From Paucidesulfovibrio sp036541255 (GTDB taxonomy: Bacteria; Desulfobacterota; Desulfovibrionia; Desulfovibrionales; Desulfovibrionaceae): a stretch of 20,302 nt of DNA. The notes beneath the pieces were generated by a model. The model was not told the origin of the DNA, made no database searches, and worked only from the letters and a program-made list of their open reading frames with translations. Of this stretch, positions 8,501-15,312 are shown piece by piece; position 1 is the stretch's first letter; the number at the start of each line of letters is the position of its first letter. Made by a program: the position numbers and the translations under genes. Location of the stretch: the NCBI GenBank assembly GCA_036541255.1, contig JAZHDD010000041.1, positions 1-20,302 on the forward strand, in the 5' to 3' direction.

Positions 8501-9024
8501 ACCTGCCCGACGGCACCCAGGTCAAGGTGGCGGTCATCATCCCCACCCGCAAGGAATACATCACCAAAAAGGGCGACAAGATGGCCTTCTGCACCATGGA
8601 AGACCTCACGGCCCAGGGCGAGCTGACCATGCTGCCCAATGTCTATGCCGAGGCCAAAGCCTTGCTGGAACAGGACCTGCCCTTGTACGTGGAAGCCAAG
8701 GTGGACAAGCGCAATGGACCGGGCGAGGAGGACGGCATGCAGAACGCCAAGCTCCTGGCCGAAAAAGTCAAGCTCCTGGGCGAGGTCACCACGTCCAGCG
8801 ACGCGGCAGTGGTCCTGGACCTGGAGGAATGCTGCTGCGACCAGGCCCGGCTGGACCAGCTCAAGGGCATCCTGGAGCACCATAAGGGCCCGGCCCCGGT
8901 GCTGTTGCGCATGGGCCTGGGCGACTGCGACTGCACCCTGGAACTGGGCAATGGCTGGCGCGTGCGGCCCGACGCCCTGTTCTGGAAGCTCATCGACGAA
9001 TGGCGCGAAGACCTCACGGCATAG
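5563..9024 (+). CDS. dnaE: DNA polymerase III alpha subunit (DnaE)
   Basis: Replicative polymerase of 1153 residues, normal length for a DnaE of the Gram-negative type. Domains in order: an N-terminal PHP domain (about 4-210) with HLHVH, DHGN (41-44), GCE (65-67) and NDCHY (203-207); the polymerase palm with GPGRGSAAGS (358-367) and PDIDVDF (399-405), which supplies catalytic aspartates; fingers and beta-binding regions; helix-hairpin-helix-like segments around 830-880; and an OB fold near 985-1040. The PHP metal ligands look complete, unlike E. coli DnaE, where several are lost, so an intrinsic 3'-5' exonuclease activity is possible. The ATG at 5563 follows GGAG by six bases. It heads a compact cluster with a small membrane protein, queD and dtd. 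The final TAG is also part of the next gene's ribosome site. Confidence 0.98.
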   Translation: MAEFIHLHVHTEYSLLDGAIRLKDLFQRAKDLGMPAVTITDHGNMYGAVTFYSEAKAMGLKPIIGCEVYVAPGSHTDRTPGQSGAYHLLLLAKNLRGYKNLIKLVSTAWLDGFYYKPRVDKNLLRKYSEGLIATSACLAGEVNRMLFSKGLEAGIECAKEYADIFPGDFYLELQDNGIKEQTRANELLIQVAERTGLPLVATNDCHYLTRDDAEAHDVLLCIQTQATIHDEKRMRMETDQLYFKTPEEMETAFAHVPEAIANTQRIAEQCNLEIELGNYSFPVYELPEGVSIDEEFERMARKGLERRIKAATYPIDEARYRERLDYELGVIKEMGFPAYFLIVQDFINWAKDNKIPVGPGRGSAAGSIVAWALRITNLDPIPYDLLFERFLNVERISMPDIDVDFCERRRLEVVKYCSEKYGQDHVAQITTFGTMKAKAAIRDVARAMGMTFAESDKIAKLIPDEMKMTIGKALEMEPELQILAGADERVQKLLDISQRLEGLCRHASTHAAGVVISDKPMNEYLPLYKGKKDELVTQYDMKRVEKVGLIKFDFLGLRTMTVVEDCLDIIREQGREAPDLDTLALDDPKTYDIFCRGDTDGVFQVESSGMRKYLRMLRPSCFEDIIAMLALYRPGPLNSGMVDEFIKRKHGEIEVSYPHPSLEETLKPTYGVMVYQEQVMATAMVIAKYSLGEGDLLRRAMGKKIASEMAQQRKRFLEGSRENKISDKIANEIFDLMEKFAAYGFNKSHSAAYALISYYTAYLKAHFPVEFMAALISSELSNADKVYAYINACRDLDIEVLPPDIQISRRRFSVQEGRIVFGLGGVKNVGDEAVNELVREREENGPFKDFADFCMRVNLKRISKRVIEYLIKAGAMDSLGCTRAGLFAALDRAVSLGQKKAKDKASGMLNMLDMLGGGSGEEEAPVCIQLDEVNAPEWDDNEKQRFEKEALGFFLTSHPLLPYRPDMVRMRLTTVEQCKDLPDGTQVKVAVIIPTRKEYITKKGDKMAFCTMEDLTAQGELTMLPNVYAEAKALLEQDLPLYVEAKVDKRNGPGEEDGMQNAKLLAEKVKLLGEVTTSSDAAVVLDLEECCCDQARLDQLKGILEHHKGPAPVLLRMGLGDCDCTLELGNGWRVRPDALFWKLIDEWREDLTA

Positions 9025-9033
9025 GAGCTACGC

Positions 9034-9312
9034 ATGGAGTACCAGCATTTCGGGACTTTTCTGCTGTTCGCCCTCGGCGTGGGCCTGCTCTGCATCCTGG
9101 CCCTGCCCGTGCTCAACTGGCGCAACAATTCCGAAACCCGCCGCCTGCTCGAAGAGCTCGTGGAGGAACAGGCCAAGACCAACGCGCTGTTGGGCGAGGC
9201 CCTCAGGCGGCTGGAAACCCGATCCGCGCTGCAAGGTGCCGAAGCCCTGTCCAACATGCCCGACAAGGCCGAACCTGAACCCGAGTCCGACCAGGACTTC
9301 ACATTGGAATGA
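9034..9312 (+). CDS. Small single-span membrane protein, function unknown
   Basis: Protein of 92 residues. One hydrophobic span (about 7-28) is followed by a charged, probably coiled-coil stretch (about 31-62) rich in Glu, Leu and Arg, and an acidic tail. The predicted orientation puts the tail in the cytoplasm, because basic residues follow the span. Its ribosome site GGAG overlaps the dnaE stop (TAGGAG), nine bases before ATG, so its translation is likely coupled to dnaE. It resembles the small coiled-coil membrane proteins often found beside housekeeping genes, but I do not recognise a family and assign no function. Confidence 0.75.
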   Translation: MEYQHFGTFLLFALGVGLLCILALPVLNWRNNSETRRLLEELVEEQAKTNALLGEALRRLETRSALQGAEALSNMPDKAEPEPESDQDFTLE

Positions 9313-9326
9313 TCCAAGGAGGCCCC

Positions 9327-9710
9327 ATGGGCGCGTCTCTCTGGCGGCTGGCCGTGAAGCTCGACTTCTCGGCTGCGCACCAACTCAGGAACTACGGCGG
9401 CAAATGCGAACGCATGCACGGTCACAACTTCGGCGTTGAAGTGGTGGTCGAAGGTTCGAAGCTGGATGAAAAAATCCAGTATCTCGTGGACTTCAAGGTG
9501 CTCAAGACACTGACCAAGGACGTGCTTGCCGAGCTGGACCACTGCCACCTGAACGAGCATCCCTTTTTTGTGGACCGCAACCCCTCCAGCGAAAATCTGG
9601 CCCTCTACGTCTATCAACAACTTGCCGGGAAGCTGCCGGAAAACGTGCGCCTCGTGGAAGTTTCCGTGTCGGAAAAAGACGCTCAAAAAGCCACCTACAT
9701 GGAAATCTAG
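9327..9710 (+). CDS. queD: 6-carboxy-5,6,7,8-tetrahydropterin synthase (QueD)
   Basis: Enzyme of the PTPS fold, 127 residues. QueD makes 6-carboxytetrahydropterin from dihydroneopterin triphosphate for 7-deazaguanine (queuosine) synthesis. Zinc ligands are H18, H31 and H33, and the QueD-type motif C-x3-H-G-H (C27 to H33) supplies the catalytic cysteine. The second catalytic group appears as LDHCHLNE (70-77), with PSSENLA (86-92) and a Glu near 116. An ATG at 9309 overlaps the preceding stop as ATGA, but the one at 9327 is chosen because AAGGAGG lies four bases upstream. Some PTPS relatives act in biopterin or folate routes; the CxxxHGH motif favours QueD. No other queuosine genes are present in the window. 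Confidence 0.9.
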   Translation: MGASLWRLAVKLDFSAAHQLRNYGGKCERMHGHNFGVEVVVEGSKLDEKIQYLVDFKVLKTLTKDVLAELDHCHLNEHPFFVDRNPSSENLALYVYQQLAGKLPENVRLVEVSVSEKDAQKATYMEI

Positions 9711-9715
9711 GAACT

Positions 9716-10201
9716 ATGCGCTTTCTGATCCAACGTGTTTCCGAAGCAACGGTGCATAGCGGCGGCGAGCTGCTGGGCCGCGTGGCTCCCGAGCATGCGC
9801 CGGGCCTGCTGGTGCTGGCGGGCTTCGGCATGGCCGACACCATGGAACTGCCCGAGTCCCCGGCCTGGGAAAAGATGCTCGACAAGTTGCTCGACCTGCG
9901 CATTCTCAGCGACAGCCAGGGCAAACTCAATCTTTCGCTCCGCGACACGGGCGGCGGCCTGTTGTTGGTGTCCCAGTTCACGCTTTACGCGGATTGCCGC
10001 AAGGGACGCCGGCCTTCGTTCGCGGGGTTTTCCGCCCCGCCAGCCCTGGCCGAACAGCTCTATGATAGCCTTGTGCGGGATTTGCGCGAACGCCACACCG
10101 GGCCGGTCGAAACCGGCCGCTTCGGCGCGGAAATGCAGATCGGGCTGGTCAATGACGGGCCCGTGACCATTGCGCTCGACTCTGCGGACTTCTCTTCCTA
10201 G
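9716..10201 (+). CDS. dtd: D-aminoacyl-tRNA deacylase (DTD)
   Basis: Cytosolic proofreading enzyme of 161 residues that frees tRNA from D-amino acids, and in this family also from misacylated glycine. Both active-site signatures are intact: SQFTL (86-90) and NDGPVT (146-151), the latter providing the Gly-cis-Pro that screens chirality. Length is slightly above the usual 145-150 residues. It starts five bases after queD, and the queD stop TAG forms part of its AGGA ribosome site, so the two are likely translated together. Its stop codon TAG overlaps the stop of the convergent acetyltransferase-deacetylase gene in one CTAG palindrome, leaving no room for a terminator between them. Confidence 0.96.
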   Translation: MRFLIQRVSEATVHSGGELLGRVAPEHAPGLLVLAGFGMADTMELPESPAWEKMLDKLLDLRILSDSQGKLNLSLRDTGGGLLLVSQFTLYADCRKGRRPSFAGFSAPPALAEQLYDSLVRDLRERHTGPVETGRFGAEMQIGLVNDGPVTIALDSADFSS

Positions 10202-11979
10202 CCTTTGGCCCCATTTTTCTTTCCATTGAGCGTAGCCGTTCCCAGCGCGGTTCGGCCATAGACACCCTCCCGCAATCCCAGGAAAAAACGCCGGGCATTC
10301 AGGCCCAATGACGGGATGCGATAGCCGCCCTCCTGCACCACCAGCGTGGGCAGGCCCAGCACGCCGATGCGCCGCCCGTTCTCCTCGAAATCCGCGGCCG
10401 TGAGGCTCCAGGTGCCGGTGGGATCGCCCTTGGCAGGGTCCAGGCCCAGGGCCACCACCAGGAACATGGGCTTGAAGTGCGCAATGCGCGAAAGCGCCCG
10501 GTCCAGGGCTTTGACATAGGCGGCCCCGTCCACCACTTCCGGCAGCGGGATATTCAGATTGGCGTTCACTCCGGCCCCGGCTCCGTGTTCGGACCCGAAT
10601 CCGCTGAAATACGGATAGGCAAAGCTGGGATGGCCGTGGATGGACACGGTGAGCACGTCGGCCCGTTCATAAAAGATGTCCTGGGTGCCGTTGCCGTGAT
10701 GATAGTCCACATCGAGCACGGCCACCCGGCCCAGGGAGGAGAGCCGATGCGCGGCCACGGCCGCATTGTTGAAATAGCAGAAGCCGCCGAAAGCGCGGCG
10801 CTCGGCATGGTGTCCGGGTGGGCGCACCAGGGCGTAGGCCAACCGGTCGCCGTCCAGGATGCGCTCGGCAGCGGTCAGGGCGCAGTCCACGGCCCGCCGC
10901 GCCGCAAGATAGGCGTTGCTGTTCAAGGGCGTGAAGGTATCGATGCAATAGTAGCCCGCACGCACGGGCAGTTCCTTGGGCGGCCGGGCCGCGTTGCGGA
11001 TCGGGAACACATACGGATAGATGGATTTTCCTTCGGGCAGGTTGGCCACGGCCCGCTTGAAATAGCTGACCATGCCCGCGTCATGCACGGCCAGCAGGTG
11101 CCGTTCCGGATACTTGTGCACCGGCACAAGCCCGAACAAACCGGTCTTTTCCAGCTCCGCAGCGATGCGCCTTACCCGGGCCGGGGATTCCACATAGCCG
11201 CGTTCGTGCACGTGATGAATGTCGTGCTTGTCGTTGACGGTCAGGGCGATGAGCGGCGCGTTCACGGGCGGGATGCGCGGTTCGGCGGGAATCTTGTCGA
11301 GCGGACGCAGACGCACGGGATCGTCCCTGAAGGAATTCACGACCATATCCACATAGCCTTCGGGACAGCGCTTGCCGTACTTGCGCTCCAGAACGGCGCG
11401 CACCACTTCCCTGGCCGTATCCCGAGCCAGGGGCTTGCCCGAACCGAGGTCGTCGAAAACCATGCAGGGCGGGCAATCGTCGTCGCCGGGCTGAAGCGGA
11501 GTTTCATAGGCCGTGTTCACGATGGGCCGTGCCCCGAACCGCTCGTAAAAGCGCATCCTGGCCCGGTTCATGGGCAGATTCGCCTTGTCCGCGCAAAGCC
11601 GGGCTTCGTCCGGCGCGCATTCAAAGAAAATACCGGTCGAGTGCAGAAAACGGGCTTCGTCCCGCAGCCGGGCATACAGGGCCGCGCCCACGCCCCCGCC
11701 GGTCACGCCCGGAGCCGCCGAGATATAGTCCAGATAGCAAAAGGCCAGATCCGGCACGTGCAGAAGCAGGGCAAAGCCCATGACCTCGCCCCGCTTCTCG
11801 GCCACATAAAGAATGGTCCGGAAGCGATGCTTGAGCGGATTGCGCAGCTTGGCCGGGATGCCCTTGTATTCGGACTCCCGCACGCCGGGAAACTGTTCCT
11901 TCAATATGGACTGCACGCGGCGCAGGGTTTCCTGGTCGCGCGGCAGAAGATCATCGAATATGCGCCGAATGCGGAACAT
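10198..11979 (-). CDS. Fused GNAT acetyltransferase and histone-deacetylase-family amidohydrolase
   Basis: Protein of 593 residues joining two opposing activities. Residues about 15-165 look like a GNAT acetyltransferase: a beta-strand region, a glycine-rich acetyl-CoA loop (AAPGVTGGGVGAALY, 88-102) and FYERFGARP near 144-152. A linker (about 180-240) follows. Residues about 245-570 form an HDAC/acetylpolyamine amidohydrolase domain with RPPGHHAE (386-393, catalytic H390/H391), GGFCYFNNAA, DVDYHHGNGTQDIFY (zinc ligands D425 and H427), GLDPAKGDP (D514 as third ligand) and GGY (Y553). All catalytic positions are present. No signal peptide was seen, so the protein should be cytosolic. ATG at 11979 is preferred over 11985 because GGGAGG touches the earlier ATG but lies six bases from the later one. 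Substrates could be acetylated polyamines, small molecules or protein lysines; none is certain. Confidence 0.88.
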   Translation of the reverse strand: MFRIRRIFDDLLPRDQETLRRVQSILKEQFPGVRESEYKGIPAKLRNPLKHRFRTILYVAEKRGEVMGFALLLHVPDLAFCYLDYISAAPGVTGGGVGAALYARLRDEARFLHSTGIFFECAPDEARLCADKANLPMNRARMRFYERFGARPIVNTAYETPLQPGDDDCPPCMVFDDLGSGKPLARDTAREVVRAVLERKYGKRCPEGYVDMVVNSFRDDPVRLRPLDKIPAEPRIPPVNAPLIALTVNDKHDIHHVHERGYVESPARVRRIAAELEKTGLFGLVPVHKYPERHLLAVHDAGMVSYFKRAVANLPEGKSIYPYVFPIRNAARPPKELPVRAGYYCIDTFTPLNSNAYLAARRAVDCALTAAERILDGDRLAYALVRPPGHHAERRAFGGFCYFNNAAVAAHRLSSLGRVAVLDVDYHHGNGTQDIFYERADVLTVSIHGHPSFAYPYFSGFGSEHGAGAGVNANLNIPLPEVVDGAAYVKALDRALSRIAHFKPMFLVVALGLDPAKGDPTGTWSLTAADFEENGRRIGVLGLPTLVVQEGGYRIPSLGLNARRFFLGLREGVYGRTALGTATLNGKKNGAKG

Positions 11980-11985
11980 GCTCAT

Positions 11986-11991
11986 CCTCCC
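11986..11991 (-). promoter_or_regulatory. Ribosome binding site deciding the start of the GNAT-deacetylase gene
   Basis: GGGAGG on the minus strand directly abuts an ATG at 11985, which is too close for initiation. It is six bases from the in-frame ATG at 11979. The later ATG is therefore taken as the start. Confidence 0.65.
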
Positions 11992-12130
11992 GATCTGGTT
12001 TCACGGTCTTCCCGCCTCTGCTGCGTCACAGCAAAAACGCTAGCACAAGGCCGTGGCCTGTAAAGAGAAAATATGACCGGAAACAGCGCGGCACCTGGAC
12101 TTTCCCGCTCTTGGCCGCTACTGTCCGGCA

Positions 12131-12145
12131 GCGGCGTCACGCCGC
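12131..12145 (+). promoter_or_regulatory. Leader hairpin before the CgeB-like gene
   Basis: GCGGCG (12131-12136) and CGCCGC (12140-12145) form a perfect six-pair stem with a TCA loop, a few bases before the AGGAG ribosome site. It could influence translation or mRNA stability. There is no U tract, so it is not a terminator. No convincing promoter was found in the 179 bases between the two divergent genes. Confidence 0.4.
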
Positions 12146-12158
12146 CCAGGAGAAAGAA

Positions 12159-13397
12159 ATGACCCAACAGCCTTCCGAAGAACTCCGGCAGTGGCCGAAA
12201 TTCCAGGGGACCAAACCCCGCGTCCTGCTGCTCACCAGCCAATATTTCCTGCTCGGCGAATTGGTGGCCGCCTGCGAACGCCTGGACGTACCCCATGTCC
12301 TGCTCGACCTGCAAGCCAAGGAAATGAACCTGGAAGACTTCGTGCGCACCATCCTGGGCGCGTTGACCTCGTTCCGGCCCGATTTCGTGCTCACCGTGAA
12401 CCACCTTGGCGTTGACCGCGAAGGCGTGCTGCTCCAGATTCTTGAGGCCCTGAACCTGCCGCTGGCCTCCTGGTTCGTGGACAATCCGCACCTGATCCTG
12501 CCCGCCTATCCCCGCCTGCACGCGGACAAGACCCTGCTTTTTTCCTGGGACGCGGACAATCTGGAATCCCTGCGCGACTTCGGCTACCCCAACGTGGCCT
12601 GGCTGCCCCTGGGAGTGGATCCGCATCGCTTCCAGCCCGGTGCGAGCGGACGCCCGGAATGGACTTCGGACGTCTCCTTTGTAGGCAATTCCATGGTCGC
12701 CAAGGTACTCAAACGCTTTGAGGCGGCCCAGCCCGGCGAAGCCCTGGCCGCGCGCGTGCGCGAGATTGCCACGGCTTTCGGCCCCTCCGAGGAGCGCTCC
12801 GCGGCCCGGTTCATGCTCACCAACTACCCGGAGCTGAAAGACGACTTCCTGGCTCTGGAAACGCCCCTGCGCATGCTGGCCTTCGAGACCCTGCTGACCT
12901 GGCAGTCCACTCTGGACTACCGGCTGGACTGCGTGCGCCGTTTGCTGCCCTTTGAACCGCTGCTCGTGGGCGACCCGGGCTGGCGCGACCTGCTCGGCCA
13001 GGAACAGGGCTGGCGGCTGCACCAGGAAGTATCCTATTATGAAGACCTGCCCGGTCTGTACCCGCAGAGCAGGATCAACTTCAACTGCACCAGCCTGCAA
13101 ATGAAGGGCGCAGTGAACCAGCGCGTTTTCGACGTGCCGGCCTGCGGCGCGTTCCTGCTCACGGACCAACGCCGCCAGATGGACCGGCTCTTTGAGCCCG
13201 GCGCGGAAGTGGCCGTCTATGCCGATCCCGAAGAGATTCCCGAGCTTGTCCAGCGCTATCTTGCGGACGATGCCGCGCGGCAGGACATCACCAACGCCGC
13301 CCGCAAACGCATTCTTGCCGAACACACCTACGACCATCGACTGACCACGCTGCTGGACACCATGCGGCTGACCTTCGAACCAGCGGCCACGGTCTGA
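12159..13397 (+). CDS. CgeB-like glycosyltransferase family protein
   Basis: Cytosolic protein of 412 residues. The N-terminal half has a Rossmann-like start (KPRVLLLTSQYF), a stretch FRPDFVLTVNHLGVD and ASWFVDNPHLIL. This pattern is typical of the domain found before the glycosyltransferase half of CgeB-like proteins. The C-terminal half carries INFNCTSLQMKGAVNQRVFD, then PACGAFLLTD and the acidic region EPGAEVAVYADPEE, as in GT4-like (Glyco_trans_1_2) sugar-nucleotide binding sites. The reading frame is open from 12111, but ATG at 12159 has AGGAG at good spacing. It is followed by a small membrane protein and a GT9-type transferase, then the hook operon. A role in glycosylating flagellin or surface polysaccharide is plausible from position only; donor and acceptor are unknown. 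Confidence 0.75.
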   Translation: MTQQPSEELRQWPKFQGTKPRVLLLTSQYFLLGELVAACERLDVPHVLLDLQAKEMNLEDFVRTILGALTSFRPDFVLTVNHLGVDREGVLLQILEALNLPLASWFVDNPHLILPAYPRLHADKTLLFSWDADNLESLRDFGYPNVAWLPLGVDPHRFQPGASGRPEWTSDVSFVGNSMVAKVLKRFEAAQPGEALAARVREIATAFGPSEERSAARFMLTNYPELKDDFLALETPLRMLAFETLLTWQSTLDYRLDCVRRLLPFEPLLVGDPGWRDLLGQEQGWRLHQEVSYYEDLPGLYPQSRINFNCTSLQMKGAVNQRVFDVPACGAFLLTDQRRQMDRLFEPGAEVAVYADPEEIPELVQRYLADDAARQDITNAARKRILAEHTYDHRLTTLLDTMRLTFEPAATV

Positions 13398-13429
13398 ACA
13401 GGCCCGAGAGGGTCAAGGAGGAGAGCGTC

Positions 13430-13789
13430 ATGCCCACAGCGCCCCCGGCCAGCGAGGACAAAACAACCCGCCTGCTGTCCCAGGCCCTGCCTCTGGCCCT
13501 GCTCAACCTGCTGGCCCTGGCTCTCGCCGTGGTCCTCTTTGCCGCCCTGTTCGGACTGCTGATCTTCGATCTCTCCCTGCTGCCTATCTACTCGTCCCAA
13601 TCCGCTTCGCCCAGCATGTCCGGTTCCACGGCGGCCAGTGCAATCCGCTGGACAGGAGCGGCATTCCTGGCCACGATTCCGGCCTCCTGGATCGCCGCAT
13701 GGCTTGCCGGACGCAAGGCCGGACTGCTCGTGGCGGCCCTGCCCGTGTTCATCGCCCTGGCCGCGTTTCTGCTCCGGGGCCTTGCATAG
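13430..13789 (+). CDS. Small hydrophobic membrane protein, function unknown
   Basis: Protein of 119 residues with about three hydrophobic spans (roughly 17-45, 70-90 and 94-117) and a short charged N-terminus. The loop between the first two spans is Ser-rich (SSQSASPSMSGSTAAS). A strong AAGGAGG lies eight bases before ATG. It sits between two glycosyltransferase genes in the same direction, with gaps of 32 and 28 bases, so it is probably in the same operon and may belong to the same envelope or glycan process. I do not recognise the family. Confidence 0.75.
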   Translation: MPTAPPASEDKTTRLLSQALPLALLNLLALALAVVLFAALFGLLIFDLSLLPIYSSQSASPSMSGSTAASAIRWTGAAFLATIPASWIAAWLAGRKAGLLVAALPVFIALAAFLLRGLA

Positions 13790-13817
13790 CCGCCAGGCGC
13801 ATCGTAAGACTGACGCC

Positions 13818-15200
13818 ATGACCGCCGAACCGATCCTGATCCTTCAGATGCAGCGCATGGGGGACTTGATTCTGTCCTTCCCGCTGATGCTCTGGCTGCA
13901 ACGCCACTATCCGGGCCGGGCTCTGTTCGTGGCGGCGGAAAAACTCTTCTTTACCCCTCTGCTGCCTTTCAGTCCCCAGGCCACTTACATCCCCTGGGAA
14001 GCGGCAGGAGAGCTCAAAAAACGCCGTTACAGGCTGGTCATCAACCTGTCCATTCGCGAAGAGGCGGCCCGGCTTGCCGGAGAACTGGACACCGAGGAAA
14101 TTCTCGGCCCGGTGCTTCGCCGGCAGGCCCATCGCGTGCACGGCCCCTGGCAAATCTACCGCGCAGCCCTGGTACGCAACAACCGCGGCAACCGCTTCCA
14201 CTGGGCCGATCTCAACGCCCTGGACTGCATCCCCATGCAGCGCATGGCCGCCACCCGTTTCGACCCGCCCCGGCCGCCGCGAACCGACAAACTCCAGGTC
14301 GGCCTGTTCCTGGGCGCGAGCGATGCGGCCAAACGGCCTTCGCCCGCGTTCTGGGCCGGATTGCTCAAGGAGCTGGTACGCCGCGACATCCGCCCCGTGC
14401 TCTTTGGCGGCCCCGGCGAAACAGAACTCGGCCGGGAAACCCGCGCCCTGTTCGGACGACCCGTCCCCGACTTCTGCGGCAAGCTCAAGCTTGACGAGCT
14501 GGGCCGCGCCCTGAACGCCTGCTCCCTGCTGATCACCCCCGACACAGGTCCCATGCACCTTGCTGCCTGGACAGGCTGCCGCACCCTGAACCTGTCCATG
14601 GGCAACGTCAGCCCTTTTGAAACCGGCCCCTACCAGCCCGGCCACCTTGTATTGCGCGCCGACCTGCCCTGCTCCGAAGGATGTTGGGAATGCACCCGCC
14701 CGGCCCTTGAATGCCACGCGGCCTTCACTCCCGAAACCGTGGCCTATGTGGCGGGCAAAGCCTGTGCAGGCCGTCCGCTTTTCCGCGCTCCGCAGGGCTT
14801 GCGCCTCTGGGAGACAGGCCGGGACAGCCGAGGTCTGCACACGCTGGTGCCCCTGGACGGTTCAGAACCGGATATCGACGAACGGCTCGGCCGCTTTTGG
14901 AAGGCTTTTTTTTGCTGGCGGTTGGGCCTCGGCACGGAACAGGACGCACGAGAGGCGTTGTCCGCGCTCTCTTCCGGACAACGCTCCGAATTGGCCGCCA
15001 CCCTGCCCGGTGCCGTTTCCAGGCTGCGCAACACCCTGGCGCAAGGACCGCACGCCCCCATTTGGAATGCCGGGCCAGACCCGCTTTCCCTGCTCACGGG
15101 CTATGCGGACATGACCCTGCGCAATGCTGATTTCGCCCCGACCGAGCACGCGGCCCAACTGGCCCACCTGGAAGCTCTGGGCATACTGCTTTCCGGTTGA
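13818..15200 (+). CDS. Glycosyltransferase family 9 (heptosyltransferase-like) protein
   Basis: Protein of 460 residues, about 100 longer than ordinary heptosyltransferases. GT9 signatures: LQMQRMGDLILSFPLMLWLQ (9-28) as the N-terminal acceptor-side motif, GLFLGASDAAKRPSPAFWA (162-180), VLFGGPGE (194-201), and ITPDTGPMHLAAW (239-251), the nucleotide-sugar site. A Cys cluster, C285-x3-C289-x2-C292-x6-C299, follows; similar clusters occur in GT9 relatives. Residues about 320-460 form an extra C-terminal region that I cannot assign. The frame opens at 13638, but that would overlap the preceding gene, and the GT9 motif begins right after ATG 13818. The ribosome site is weak. Likely substrates are LPS heptose or flagellar glycans; position next to the hook genes hints at the latter without proving it. 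Confidence 0.82.
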   Translation: MTAEPILILQMQRMGDLILSFPLMLWLQRHYPGRALFVAAEKLFFTPLLPFSPQATYIPWEAAGELKKRRYRLVINLSIREEAARLAGELDTEEILGPVLRRQAHRVHGPWQIYRAALVRNNRGNRFHWADLNALDCIPMQRMAATRFDPPRPPRTDKLQVGLFLGASDAAKRPSPAFWAGLLKELVRRDIRPVLFGGPGETELGRETRALFGRPVPDFCGKLKLDELGRALNACSLLITPDTGPMHLAAWTGCRTLNLSMGNVSPFETGPYQPGHLVLRADLPCSEGCWECTRPALECHAAFTPETVAYVAGKACAGRPLFRAPQGLRLWETGRDSRGLHTLVPLDGSEPDIDERLGRFWKAFFCWRLGLGTEQDAREALSALSSGQRSELAATLPGAVSRLRNTLAQGPHAPIWNAGPDPLSLLTGYADMTLRNADFAPTEHAAQLAHLEALGILLSG

Positions 15201-15272
15201 ACCCGGCAAAAATATCCCTTCCCGCACACATCCTGTCTTTCATAATCGTTTGAAATAAAACGACTACAACTT

Positions 15273-15288
15273 TGGCACGGCTCTTGAT
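15273..15288 (+). promoter_or_regulatory. Sigma-54 (RpoN) promoter of the fliK-flgD-flgE operon
   Basis: TGGCAC (15273-15278), five bases, then TTGAT (15284-15288) matches the sigma-54 consensus TGGCAC-N5-TTGCW except for A in place of the C at -12. The GG and GA elements are spaced as in the standard -24/-12 arrangement. Transcription would start near 15298-15300, giving a leader of about 14 bases that begins close to the AAGGAG ribosome site. An enhancer-binding activator of the FlrC/FleQ type, not in the window, would be needed. The upstream 70 bases are AT-rich relative to the surroundings. Confidence 0.8.
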
Positions 15289-15312
15289 TACCTTGGTGCA
15301 AAGGAGTCCGCC

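Noticed and set aside
12046..12090. TAAAGAGAAAATATG considered as a sigma-28 promoter for the CgeB-like gene
   Set aside because: No GCCGATAA-like element occurs at the required spacing.
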